From Sphingopyxis fribergensis (GTDB taxonomy: Bacteria; Pseudomonadota; Alphaproteobacteria; Sphingomonadales; Sphingomonadaceae): a DNA stretch of 64,000 nt. The stretch spans positions 4,564,501 through 4,628,500 of the forward strand of contig NZ_CP009122.1 of NCBI RefSeq assembly GCF_000803645.1. The letters are read 5' to 3'. A model generated the notes under the pieces. It was given only the letters and a program-made list of their open reading frames with translations. It made no database searches and was not told the origin of the DNA. The position numbers were made by a program, and so were the translations under genes. Below are positions 33,785 to 42,096 of the stretch, piece by piece. How positions within the stretch are numbered: the stretch's first letter is position 1; each line of letters begins with the position of its first letter.

Positions 33785-34885
33785 CTAGCGTCTGATGGGC
33801 ACGACATTCGTCATGTCCGTGTCTGCGTCGGGTGGCAAGTCCAGCCCGGAAACGCTTTCGAACATGCCATCTTCCAAGCCTGCGTCGGCTGCGATCCGCC
33901 GCACAGCTCCAGGCGAAGCCTGCTCAAGCGCTGTCATGGCCGAAGGCAGCAATTCGGGCTCCTCTGCAACTATAACATCGTCATAGCGTTCGAATTTGCG
34001 TTGCCCCGTCTTGCTCAGATGAATGTAGCCCGTCCGATATTGATCCGCCGACACGATCCTCAGATCATAGGCGCGACGAAGGATAGCCGAAGCGGCAACC
34101 TTCCAGCGCAACTTCATCTCGAAGATAGTCTGCCAGTTGAGCATTCGCCCGCGCGGAAATTCGTGGATGAACGCCGAGCGCGGAAGAAGAAAGGCGCTTG
34201 CGAAGCGATTGGCTTGATCTTCCGTGACCTTGTCGCCGGTCACAATACCTTTGTGCATGACGAGGTGACCGCATTCATGTGCCAAGTCGAAGCGAAGGCG
34301 ACAGGCGCTTGGCTTGGCCTCGCTCCGAATGATCATCGGCCGGGGTCGGTCAATGGACAAGGCATCGACCCGTTCCGAAACGCCGCCAAAGAAGCTCACT
34401 ACAGCGCCAGCATTTTCTACCACCCGCATCATGCTCGAAATCGGGCCTGTGCCCAATTTCCACTGATGGCGTGCTTCTTCGGCTGCACTCTCGATGTCGG
34501 CGGTGGACGTAACCGGGAGATCAGGGAATGAAACGTCCGGCAGTTCCAGAGCGCGATCGAGACGATCAATGAAACCATCAAGTAGCGTACCGCGTGCCAG
34601 CACCTGACTGACCACCGAAACGGGCGTCGTTCTTTGCTTGCGAAAATGGCACTGATCTGCCGACACCCCGCCCCGGGCGGGCAACGTGAAGAAACGCGCG
34701 GTCACTCCCAATGCGGCGGCGAGCGCCTCGATCATTACATCTGTCGGCTGCTTCGTACCCTGTTCAAGTTGGTTCAAATATTGACGTGTGGCACTGACGC
34801 GACTGCCCAGCTCGTCAAGAGTGAGCCCCTTGGCGACACGCGCAAGGCGCAGGCGTTCGCCATCGAAGACTTGCGTTCCGACCAT
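33785..34885 (-). CDS. XRE helix-turn-helix plus ImmA/IrrE metallopeptidase
   Basis: 366 residues. The N-terminal HTH (about 8-65) reads RLRLARVAKGLTLDELGSRVSATRQYLNQLEQG. The central metallopeptidase domain has the zinc motif HECGHLVMH after LRFDLA, followed by ANRFASAFLLPRSAF, typical of ImmA/IrrE. The C-terminus is charged (LDLPPDADTDMTNVVPIRR). Proteins of this architecture usually bind an operator and cleave or sense a partner repressor; many accompany phage-like or defence genes. It lies 33 bp downstream of an uncharacterised 202-residue protein on the same strand and probably forms an operon with it. Confidence 0.9.
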   Translation of the reverse strand: MVGTQVFDGERLRLARVAKGLTLDELGSRVSATRQYLNQLEQGTKQPTDVMIEALAAALGVTARFFTLPARGGVSADQCHFRKQRTTPVSVVSQVLARGTLLDGFIDRLDRALELPDVSFPDLPVTSTADIESAAEEARHQWKLGTGPISSMMRVVENAGAVVSFFGGVSERVDALSIDRPRPMIIRSEAKPSACRLRFDLAHECGHLVMHKGIVTGDKVTEDQANRFASAFLLPRSAFIHEFPRGRMLNWQTIFEMKLRWKVAASAILRRAYDLRIVSADQYRTGYIHLSKTGQRKFERYDDVIVAEEPELLPSAMTALEQASPGAVRRIAADAGLEDGMFESVSGLDLPPDADTDMTNVVPIRR

Positions 34886-34918
34886 GATCTCATCCGATCA
34901 ATTCAAACCGGTGCGCCG

Positions 34919-35527
34919 TTAGGCGTCCGTGCCATCTTCCGCAATGTCGCGGTCGGTACGAAGCCCAACGCTGGGAGCCGCCAGTTCGACGCTCTCCGAG
35001 GCCGCATGTCCCACGGTGCCGGCAAATGTCGGCAAGCCGTCGAGCGGTACGTCCCAGATCAGAACCGCGGATTCGCCCCGCAAACCAACAAATTTCACCG
35101 CAAGCACGCTGCCGTCGATGTCGGTCTCCACCGCGAAGCGATAGGCAAGATCCCGGCCTTCGTCATGCTCGGGAAAAAGGATTTCGAGCTGGCGCAGTTC
35201 ACCGAAGGTCTGCCGCAGCGTCCGGTCGGTCGGTTCGCCGGCGTCGCCCTTATAAATGCGTACAGGTACCTCTCCGATCTTGAAAATAAGCTGGAGAGTA
35301 CGATCAATCGCGGTCAGCCAAACATGATCGCCGCTGTCAATTGCGCGCAGGATACGGTGCCTGCAAAACTGGAATGCCCGGCATCCGTGAGTCCAGCCAT
35401 TGTCACCTGCCTCCTCGTCAAACCGCTCGAGAGCGGCGTGACGACCGTCGACCAGCATGGCGGCAACAATCTTGATTCGATCCTCGGTCAGGTCCGGATG
35501 ATAGTCCCACGGATAAATCTTGGTCAT
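34919..35527 (-). CDS. Uncharacterised partner of the XRE-ImmA/IrrE protein
   Basis: 202 residues from the ATG at 35527 (MTKIYPWDYHPDLTEDRIK), with GGGGAC 6 bases upstream; the frame is open to 35587. No recognised family, signal peptide or membrane span. Features are HGCRAFQFCRHRILRAID, beta-like segments (LQLIFKIGEVPVRIYKG) and VLIWDVPLDGLPTF. The chain is acidic overall. Its place as first gene of a two-gene unit with an ImmA/IrrE protein, near an integrase, suggests an addiction or anti-phage module, but this is inference. Confidence 0.6.
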   Translation of the reverse strand: MTKIYPWDYHPDLTEDRIKIVAAMLVDGRHAALERFDEEAGDNGWTHGCRAFQFCRHRILRAIDSGDHVWLTAIDRTLQLIFKIGEVPVRIYKGDAGEPTDRTLRQTFGELRQLEILFPEHDEGRDLAYRFAVETDIDGSVLAVKFVGLRGESAVLIWDVPLDGLPTFAGTVGHAASESVELAAPSVGLRTDRDIAEDGTDA

Positions 35528-35773
35528 CGAAGTCCCCAGTTGCTGGCTTGTTGCGCGCCACAATGGGCTTTTTCTATTATTTGTCAACCGATATGATTTT
35601 TGTAAACCGAGGGCCTGAGAGGCTGCTTTGAAGACATGGGAGCATTTGCAACATCATGCGGAGCAGACTCAGTCCTGGATTCCCCAAAATGCCGCAAAAC
35701 CGTGCAGAACTGAAGCGTTCGAGAGAGCCCGCTATCGACCGCTGCCACTTGTATATTTAACATCTGCTCGCAC

Positions 35774-35804
35774 CTTTCCCCGCCGGCAACGCCGGCGAGG
35801 AAAG
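35774..35804 (-). terminator. Hairpin downstream of HU gene
   Basis: 14-bp inverted repeat with one mismatch (arms 35774-35787 and 35791-35804, core GCCGGC, 3-base loop), starting 7 bp beyond the HU stop. No T-run follows on the minus strand. Likely ends the HU transcript. Confidence 0.55.
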
Positions 35805-35810
35805 ATCAGA

Positions 35811-36086
35811 TCAGCCGTTGAGGCGGTCCTTGATGGCCTTGGCTGCGCCAAAGGTCAGTTTCTTGGACGCCGCGATCTGGATGGTCGCGCCCGTCGAAGG
35901 GTTGCGGCCTTCGCGTGCTGCCGACGCTTTGACCTTGAACTTGCCAAAGCCGTTGACCGAAACTTCCTCGCCCTTGGCGGCGGCAGCTGCGATCGCGGCG
36001 AAGACGGCGTCGACGGCCTTCTTTCCGTCCGCTTTGCTGAGGCCGAGCGCGGCTGCAACGCTATCCGAAAGTTCGGTATGGTTCAT
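35811..36086 (-). CDS. HU/IHF-family DNA-binding protein
   Basis: 91 residues, full family length. N-terminal helices MNHTELSDSVAAALGLSKADGKKAVDAVF, then VSVNGFGKFKVKASAAREGRNPSTGATIQI with the conserved GRNP-TG arm, and the KAIKDRLNG end. Binds and bends DNA as a homo- or heterodimer. On this mobile segment it may act as an accessory factor for integration or relaxosome assembly, or be a chromosomal-type HU carried along. Followed by a hairpin. Confidence 0.95.
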   Translation of the reverse strand: MNHTELSDSVAAALGLSKADGKKAVDAVFAAIAAAAAKGEEVSVNGFGKFKVKASAAREGRNPSTGATIQIAASKKLTFGAAKAIKDRLNG

Positions 36087-36472
36087 TTCAAGTCTCCACA
36101 GGCGCCCGAGCCAATCCCGAGCGGCTCGCCGCTATAGGTGCGAGATCACCCAGTCGCCATCCCGGCATAGGTGATTGGCCGTTAGTGAGGATCGAATCGT
36201 GCGGGGTTACCTTGGGAGCGAGGGGAATAGGAATCGTACGTTTCGTGATGAGGCCCCGGTCGGACGGTGCCAAGCCTGGCACCAAGCCCCCTCGTTGGGA
36301 CAGCATGGGAAATTATTTTCGCATATGGATTGGATGCTGCCGAACGCTAGCGAACGCAGCGGGACACAGGGACGTGTAAGCACCATTTTTGGCACTCTTG
36401 CGCGATTTTTAATCATCGCCAATTCTCCCGTCCAGGGGAGCCCACCAACCGCCAGACGATGGGACACAGGCC
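36087..36472. other. Divergent control region between HU and AlpA-like genes
   Basis: 386 bp with no convincing gene on either strand. It must hold the HU promoter on the minus strand and the alpA promoter on the plus strand. AT-rich stretches occur at about 36305-36325 (GGGAAATTATTTTCGC) and 36384-36420, the latter possibly the alpA promoter. Confidence 0.35.
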
Positions 36473-36676
36473 ATGCAAAACTCCGAACGAATCATTCGTC
36501 TCCAGACCGTGCTCGCCCGCACGGGCCTTTCGCGATCCACCCTCTATCGTAAGATAGCAGAAGGCACTTTCCCGGCGCAATTGAAGATCAGCGTGCACGG
36601 CGCCGGATGGCATGAATCCGCCATCAACCGGTGGATCGCCGATCCCGTGCGTTACCGTGAAGGTTGCGCCGAATGA
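36473..36676 (+). CDS. AlpA-family excisionase/regulator
   Basis: 67 residues, a single winged helix-turn-helix: IIRLQTVLARTGLSRSTLYRKIAEGTFP, then WHESAINRWIADP. This is the AlpA (MerR-like Xis) pattern. It is convergent with the integrase gene 12 bp away, as is usual on P4-type islands where AlpA controls integrase expression or excision. Confidence 0.9.
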   Translation: MQNSERIIRLQTVLARTGLSRSTLYRKIAEGTFPAQLKISVHGAGWHESAINRWIADPVRYREGCAE

Positions 36677-36688
36677 CGCAAGGCCGGG

Positions 36689-37921
36689 TCAGTCTCCGGC
36701 CTTCGCCTTCTTGAAATCGCCGTTGATGATCATCGCACCATCGCGAAGGAAATCGAGATGATCGGACCAATGCTGCATCATGCGGACGCGCTCATCCCAA
36801 TATTCGCCGCGCGTATAAGCCCGGCGCACCGCATTGTTGTCCTGATGGGCAAGCTGCCGCTCGATCGCGTCGGGATGCCATAGGCCCATTTCATTGAGCA
36901 GCGTTGCCGCCATCGCCCGGAAGCCGTGGCCGGTCATTTCATCCTGTGCATAGCCCATGCGGCGTAGCGCGGCGTTGACGGTGTTTTCCGACATCGGCCG
37001 ATCGACCGAACGCAGCGACGGGAACAGATAAGGGCTATATCCCTCGTCGTGCTCGATGGTTTCGAGAATGGCGAGCGCCTGCCGAGAAAGAGGGATGCTG
37101 TGGGCGCGGCGCATCTTGGTCTTGTGTTTCGGGATGATCCACAGCTCCTTGTCCAAATCGAAGTCGGCCCATTCGGCAAAGCGAAGCTCGCCGGGGCGCA
37201 CGAACACATGGGGTAGGAGGCGCAGCGCAGCCTTGGTGTTGGGATGCCCCTCGAACGCCTCGATAGCGCGGAGCAGGCCGCCCGCTGCATTGCCGTTCGT
37301 GATCGCGGCGCGGTGGACGGGCTGGGGCGCAATGAGCGCGCCGCGCAGATCCGCCGCCACGTCACGCTCGGCGCGGGCCGTGGCGATACCATAGCGGAAT
37401 ATTTGGCTGCACGTGCTGCGAAGTCGCTTGGCGGTCTCGTATCGGCCCTTGCTCTCCATCTTACGAAGCATCACCAAAAGCTCCTGCGCGGAGATGGAGG
37501 CGATGGGGCGCGTGCCGATGGACTCGTTGATGAAGTCCAGCAGCCAACGCAGCTTTTTCATGGTGACAGCCGAACGGCCTTCCCGCTCGACCTTCAAAAG
37601 CCATTCGTCGGCCACTGCCTTGAAGCTGTTGGACGCCGCGACAGCGGCTGCGATCTTTTCGAACTTGATTTGCTGGGCCGGATCGTCCCCGCGCGCCAGA
37701 ACCTTGCGGGCCGCGTCGCGTTGCTCGCGGGCTTCGGCAAGGCTGGTGTCGGGATAGACGCCGAACGCCAGCGTCTTCTGCTTGCCGAAGTGGCGGTAGT
37801 TCATGCGCCAATAGCGCCCGCCATTGGGGGTCACATAGAGGAACAGCCCCTCAGAATCAGTGATTTTGTAGGGCTTTTCGCGGCCCTTTGCGTTTTTGAT
37901 AGCAACAGCGGTAAGCGCCAT
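36689..37921 (-). CDS. P4-type tyrosine integrase
   Basis: 410 residues with the P4-type N-terminus (MALTAVAIKNAKGREKPYKI, DUF4102), a core-binding region (about 100-190) and a catalytic domain with RPGELRFAEW (Arg), HGFRAMAATLLNE (His-x-x-Arg) and QLAHQDNNAVRRAYTRGEYWDER (His/Tyr). All five catalytic residues are visible, so it should be active. It starts 163 bp from the 3' end of tRNA-Glu, which is the standard arrangement for islands inserted at a tRNA. Convergent with alpA. Confidence 0.95.
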   Translation of the reverse strand: MALTAVAIKNAKGREKPYKITDSEGLFLYVTPNGGRYWRMNYRHFGKQKTLAFGVYPDTSLAEAREQRDAARKVLARGDDPAQQIKFEKIAAAVAASNSFKAVADEWLLKVEREGRSAVTMKKLRWLLDFINESIGTRPIASISAQELLVMLRKMESKGRYETAKRLRSTCSQIFRYGIATARAERDVAADLRGALIAPQPVHRAAITNGNAAGGLLRAIEAFEGHPNTKAALRLLPHVFVRPGELRFAEWADFDLDKELWIIPKHKTKMRRAHSIPLSRQALAILETIEHDEGYSPYLFPSLRSVDRPMSENTVNAALRRMGYAQDEMTGHGFRAMAATLLNEMGLWHPDAIERQLAHQDNNAVRRAYTRGEYWDERVRMMQHWSDHLDFLRDGAMIINGDFKKAKAGD

Positions 37922-37965
37922 GATGGTATCTCCTGATCAAGGAGGGCCGCGCTACCATCAAATAT

Positions 37966-37979
37966 ACCATCGAGATGGT
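37966..37979. promoter_or_regulatory. Palindrome in the integrase-att interval
   Basis: ACCATCGAGATGGT is a perfect 6-bp inverted repeat around GA. Related TACCATC/GGTATC words repeat nearby at 37923-37929, 37953-37959 and 37978-37984. It may be an AlpA or integrase-arm binding site controlling the integrase promoter. Confidence 0.3.
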
Positions 37980-38084
37980 GGTATCCGGTGGCACGAAGCC
38001 GCTCCATATGGGATACCTATACCACAAAAAACCGCAGAAATCAGCCATTTATGGCACATTCTGGAACCCTCTGGGAAAGAGAGT

Positions 38085-38160
38085 TGGTGACCCCTACGGG
38101 ACTCGAACCCGTGTTTTCGCCGTGAAAGGGCGACGTCCTAGACCGCTAGACGAAGGGGCC
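38085..38160 (-). tRNA. tRNA-Glu (TTC)
   Basis: Cloverleaf read on the minus strand: acceptor GGCCCCT pairs with AGGGGTC (one G-T pair), discriminator A, encoded CCA at 38085-38087. The anticodon loop CTTTCAC has anticodon TTC. The T-arm contains GGTTCGAGTCC. The island integrase lies directly beyond the 3' end, so the 3' half of this gene is the probable attachment core. Confidence 0.95.
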
Positions 38161-38263
38161 GTCTGATCGGTGAGCGGGCGCCTTAGACGGGCGTTTCGGC
38201 GGGGTCAAGCATGGGGCGCCGTGGCCGCGTAAAAATATTGCGCCGCAGCGGATCAGCCGGTGC

Positions 38264-40033
38264 CTAGTCGGCCCACGCGGCGTCCTCGAGGTGGAGTTCA
38301 GCCGCCGGTCGGCTGCCCCAATCGTCGCGTTTCGCGCGGCCCGCGAGCCACAGCTTGCGATTGCCGCGCGTGTGCAGCAGGGCCTGCCCCAATTCGGTCT
38401 CGGCGCTGCGAAAGGCCACCGCCTTGAACCGCGCGCCATCGTCGCCCGATACGATCAGGCGGACATGGTCGGTGCCGACGATCCCCGATTCGACGATCCG
38501 CACCGGCCCGGTCGCGACGCGCGGCGCGGGCCAGCCCGCGCCATAGGGGCCCGCGCTCTCGATCGCATCGCACCACAAAGGGTTGATCCCGCGCGGCGCC
38601 AGTACCGCGTCGATCAGCAGCGACTTGTCGCCGCTCGCGCGCTCGACATCGGCGGCGAGGCGGTCGTTGAGCCAGGCGCCGAGCGCATCGACCTTGTCGG
38701 CTTCGACGGTCAGCCCCGCCGCCATCGCATGCCCGCCGCCCGCGACGAGCAGGCCGCTTTCCTTGGCGGCGAGGATTGCGGCGCCCAGGTCGACGCCGCT
38801 GATCGAGCGGCCGGAGCCTTTGCCGATGCCCGCGTCATCGAGCGCGATCACGATCGCGGGGCGGTGCAGTCGTTCCTTGAGGCGTCCCGCGACGATGCCG
38901 ATCACCCCGGGGTGCCAGCCCTGTCCGGCGACGATCGCGACGGGGGCGTTGCCGCACGCGCTGCTCGCCGCCATCGCCTCTTCGAGCACCCCCGCCTCGA
39001 TTGCGCGGCGTTCCTCGTTGAGCCGGTTGAGTTCCTGCGAGATGTCGGCCGCCTCCTGCGGGTCCGACGTCGTCAGCAAGCGCACCCCGAGGTCGGACTT
39101 GCCGACGCGCCCGCCGGCGTTGATCCGCGGGCCAAGCGCAAAGCCCATGTCGCTCGCGCTCGGCGGCTTGGTCAGCCGCGCGGCGTCCATCAGCGCCGCA
39201 AGGCCGGTGTTGCCGCGCCGCGCCATCACCTTCAGCCCCTGCGTCACCAGCGCGCGGTTGAAACCGGTGAGCCGTGCGACGTCGGCGACGGTGCCCAAGG
39301 CGACCAGATCGAGCAGGTCGATGAGCGCGGGTTCGTCGCGTGTCGCGAAAAAGCCGCGCGCGCGCAAAGTGCGGAGCAGCGCGGCGCCGAGCAGGAAGGC
39401 GACCCCTACCGCGGCGAGATTGCCGTGGATTGCGGCGTCGGGCTCCTCGTCGAGCCGGTTGGGATTCACCAGCGCAAAGGCCACGGGCAGCGTCGTCGCG
39501 CACTGGTGATGATCGACGACGATCACCTCGACCCCCGCCGCCTTGGCTTCGGCAATTGCGTCGAACGCCTGCGCCCCGCAATCAACCGTGACGACGAGCT
39601 TCGATCCCGCCTCGCCGATCTTGACCAGCGCAGCGCCCGAGGGGCCATAGCCTTCCATCAGCCGGTCGGGGATATAGGCGCCCGCAGGTAGCCCCAGCCC
39701 GCGCAGCAGCCGCACGAGCAGAGCGGCCGAGGTCGCACCGTCGACGTCATAATCGCCGAAGATCGTCACGGCCTCTTTGCGCTCGACGGCATCGGCGAGC
39801 CGCGCGGCGGCGGCGTCCATGTCTCGGAACAGCGACGGGTCGGGCATGAAGCCGCGCAAGGTCGGCGCGCGCTGCCGGTCGAGGTCGTCGCGCGTCACGC
39901 CGCGCGCGAGCAGCAATTGCGTGACGAGATCGTCGGGCGCGAGATTCTCCGACGCCATGTCGGCGCTCGCGCGGCGCCAGTGCCAGGGTTGGCCCTTGAT
40001 CGAGTGCGTGATGCCGAGTGCAGTCTCGCTCAT
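38264..40033 (-). CDS. recJ: Single-stranded-DNA-specific exonuclease RecJ
   Basis: 589 residues, 5'-3' ssDNA exonuclease of recombination and mismatch repair. DHH domain motifs are present: TIFGDYDVDGATSAALL, VTVDCGAQAFDAI, VVDHHQCATTLP and LVALGTVADVA. DHHA1 motifs include GHAMAAGLTVE preceded by GGG. The C-terminal OB-like part ends with LHLEDAAWAD. Length fits the family. The stop of the upstream PH-domain gene overlaps its start by 4 bp (40030-40033), so it is co-transcribed with the two bPH2 proteins. This begins the core genome to the right of tRNA-Glu. Confidence 0.97.
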   Translation of the reverse strand: MSETALGITHSIKGQPWHWRRASADMASENLAPDDLVTQLLLARGVTRDDLDRQRAPTLRGFMPDPSLFRDMDAAAARLADAVERKEAVTIFGDYDVDGATSAALLVRLLRGLGLPAGAYIPDRLMEGYGPSGAALVKIGEAGSKLVVTVDCGAQAFDAIAEAKAAGVEVIVVDHHQCATTLPVAFALVNPNRLDEEPDAAIHGNLAAVGVAFLLGAALLRTLRARGFFATRDEPALIDLLDLVALGTVADVARLTGFNRALVTQGLKVMARRGNTGLAALMDAARLTKPPSASDMGFALGPRINAGGRVGKSDLGVRLLTTSDPQEAADISQELNRLNEERRAIEAGVLEEAMAASSACGNAPVAIVAGQGWHPGVIGIVAGRLKERLHRPAIVIALDDAGIGKGSGRSISGVDLGAAILAAKESGLLVAGGGHAMAAGLTVEADKVDALGAWLNDRLAADVERASGDKSLLIDAVLAPRGINPLWCDAIESAGPYGAGWPAPRVATGPVRIVESGIVGTDHVRLIVSGDDGARFKAVAFRSAETELGQALLHTRGNRKLWLAGRAKRDDWGSRPAAELHLEDAAWAD

Positions 40034-41547
40034 GACCGCGCCCTCGCGGCGAGGATGCGAGTGCGCAGGTCATGCGCGGCGGCGAGCGGGATCGCAGGTA
40101 TTTCATGCGTCGCAAGCGAACTGCCGCCGGGGACGCCGAACACCAGGGTCGCGAGGCCGAGGGGGCGGAGGATGAAGTCGCTCTTGAGGTCGAGGCTCTG
40201 CACCGACGCGTGGGGCAGCAATGTCATCTTGGGTTTCCACCATCCGCGCAGGATCGCGACCTGCCCGCCAAGGTCGGCCCAGCGGTGGTAACGCGCGGCC
40301 CAGAAGGCGATCAGCGCGATCAGCGGCGCTGCGACCAGCGCCAGCCAGCCGACCGCATTGCCGAGCAGCAGCGCAACGCCGCCGCCGACCGTCGCGCAAA
40401 GCGCGCCGATCACAGGCCCGAGCGCGACGATGCGGTGGCTGCGCTGCCACGGCTGGCCGGCATCGGGGCGCTTTATGGCGACCTCGGCGAGCACCGGGTC
40501 GATCTCCCCCAGCTTGGCGAAAGGCACGACCTGATGGTCGCGCTCCTTGCCGCCGTCGCTGGCAAGGCTTTGCAGGCGCAGCTCGTGCCAGCCGAAGCGC
40601 TGGCGGAACCAGCCGGTGACGAGGATCGCCGCCTGCACGCGCTTCACCGGCACCGCGACGTCGGTGCGCGTCGTGAGGCCGCGGGTGCGACGCAGCGCGC
40701 GCGGCTCGCGCGTCAGGCGGAAGTCCCAGTTGGCGAAGACCATCGTCGCGACCCCGCTCAAGAAACCGATCAGCAGCAGCGACAGCAGCGCGCCGACTCC
40801 CGCGATCCAGCGGTGCGCCAGCAGCCATTGGTCGAGCCCATAATCCTCGGCGATATCGACCCAGTCCATCGGGTTGAAGACGTTGAAATCGAACGGCAGC
40901 AGCCCGTCGAAGAATTGCATGCCCGCGCCGACGACCGCAAGCGCGGCGAGCGAGAAGTTGAACAGCCCCGCGACGAGCAACCGGCGCGGCTCCATCGTGA
41001 ACAACAGCCGGTCCTCAATGGCCGGCGCCGTTCCGGACGCATCGGCTGTGACCGGTGCGGCGACGGCCTCGCCGCTGCGGTGCGCGCGGATCGTCGTGCG
41101 CAGTGCCTGCGCGGAATCGAGCGCGATAGCATCGAGGCTCGCGTCATTTTCCTTGCCGCCCGCGCCGGTCTCGAACCCGACCTTGGCGATGCCGAGCGCG
41201 CGCGCGACGAGCCCCTGCTCGATGCTGACGTCCTGGATGCGGTCGAAAGGGATGGTGCGGTGCTGGCGCGAAAAGACGCCGCTTTCGATTATCACCTCGT
41301 CATCGCCGACAAGGAAACGGAAGCGGAGCCACTGGAACCAGGCGGCGGCCAGCGAGATCAGCAAGAAGGCGCCGACCGCGGGAACGATCCAGATCCAGTT
41401 GCCGGTAAAACCCAGCGCGGCGACCGCAGGCAGGAACTGCAACGAGCGCGGCCCCAGCTTGACGACCGCCAGCGCGAGCGTCGCGGGGTGCAGCCGCTGC
41501 CAGTCCGGCTCCGCTTCGGCCGTGGCTATGGCAGCAACGTCGCTCAT
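40030..41547 (-). CDS. bPH2 (YdbT-type) multi-PH-domain membrane protein
   Basis: 505 residues with paired hydrophobic hairpins (for example LQFLPAVAALGFTGNWIWIVPAVGAFLLISL) each followed by a bacterial PH (bPH2/DUF304) segment: VIIESGVFSRQHRTIPFDRIQDVSIEQG, then TRTDVAVPVKRVQAAILVTGW, then MTLLPHASVQSLDLKSDFIL. That is three PH modules, as in YdbT of Bacillus. The YdbS/YdbT pair is linked in Gram-positives to resistance to antimicrobial compounds; its role in sphingomonads is not known. Overlaps by 4 bp with the YdbS-like gene upstream and with recJ downstream. Confidence 0.87.
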   Translation of the reverse strand: MSDVAAIATAEAEPDWQRLHPATLALAVVKLGPRSLQFLPAVAALGFTGNWIWIVPAVGAFLLISLAAAWFQWLRFRFLVGDDEVIIESGVFSRQHRTIPFDRIQDVSIEQGLVARALGIAKVGFETGAGGKENDASLDAIALDSAQALRTTIRAHRSGEAVAAPVTADASGTAPAIEDRLLFTMEPRRLLVAGLFNFSLAALAVVGAGMQFFDGLLPFDFNVFNPMDWVDIAEDYGLDQWLLAHRWIAGVGALLSLLLIGFLSGVATMVFANWDFRLTREPRALRRTRGLTTRTDVAVPVKRVQAAILVTGWFRQRFGWHELRLQSLASDGGKERDHQVVPFAKLGEIDPVLAEVAIKRPDAGQPWQRSHRIVALGPVIGALCATVGGGVALLLGNAVGWLALVAAPLIALIAFWAARYHRWADLGGQVAILRGWWKPKMTLLPHASVQSLDLKSDFILRPLGLATLVFGVPGGSSLATHEIPAIPLAAAHDLRTRILAARARS

Positions 41548-42071
41548 GCGAAGTCGGTCTGGATATGGCGGCGGATCGTCTCGCGCATCGCGGCGGCGAG
41601 GTCGCTGTGCAGGCCCGGCAGCGTCACCGTGCTATTGTGCGTGCCCGACGTGTGGACGATCAGGTGCGACAGTCCGAACCAGCGCTCGATCGGCCCCTGC
41701 CCGACGTCGATATGCTGGACGCGCACAAAGGGGACGATGGTATCGGTGCGGAACAGCCAGCCGCGCGCAACGCGCAGCTGCCCGTCGCCGATCTTGTACC
41801 CCCAGCGCGACACGCGCCGCGACGGGAAGGTGACGATCATAGCGATCGCGATCAGCCACGCCGCCGCGGTGATCAGCCCGTACGGCCCCTCGATTTGCCG
41901 GATCAGCAGCGCGTCGAACACGCTCGCGCCGATCGCAAGGGGAATCAGGTTGAGCGCGGTCGCGATGCGCAAAACCTGCGCATAAGCGGGGTTAACCGGG
42001 TCGAGCCCCTCGGCGGCATTCAGCGCATCGGGATCGAAAGGGTCGGTCGGGTGCGCGGGGGTGTCGGTCAT
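41544..42071 (-). CDS. bPH2 (YdbS-type) membrane protein
   Basis: 175 residues from the ATG at 42071 (MTDTPAHPTDPF); the frame is open to 42113. Two membrane spans (LNLIPLAIGASVFDALLI, LITAAAWLIAIAMIVTF) are followed by one PH domain with GQLRVARGWLFRTDTIVPFVRVQHIDVGQGP. It is the partner of the larger three-module protein next door, with ATGA overlap indicating translational coupling. Confidence 0.87.
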   Translation of the reverse strand: MTDTPAHPTDPFDPDALNAAEGLDPVNPAYAQVLRIATALNLIPLAIGASVFDALLIRQIEGPYGLITAAAWLIAIAMIVTFPSRRVSRWGYKIGDGQLRVARGWLFRTDTIVPFVRVQHIDVGQGPIERWFGLSHLIVHTSGTHNSTVTLPGLHSDLAAAMRETIRRHIQTDFA

Positions 42072-42096
42072 ATTCCTCCGATAGTCGGTTACGTCC

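Noticed and set aside
38291..39691. 466-codon plus-strand open frame opposite recJ
   Set aside because: Antisense to a clear RecJ protein; the long frame results from GC-rich codon structure and its translation is Arg/Ala/Asp-rich without motifs.
40072..41985. 637-codon plus-strand open frame
   Set aside because: Antisense to the two bPH2 genes, low-complexity charged translation, no domain.
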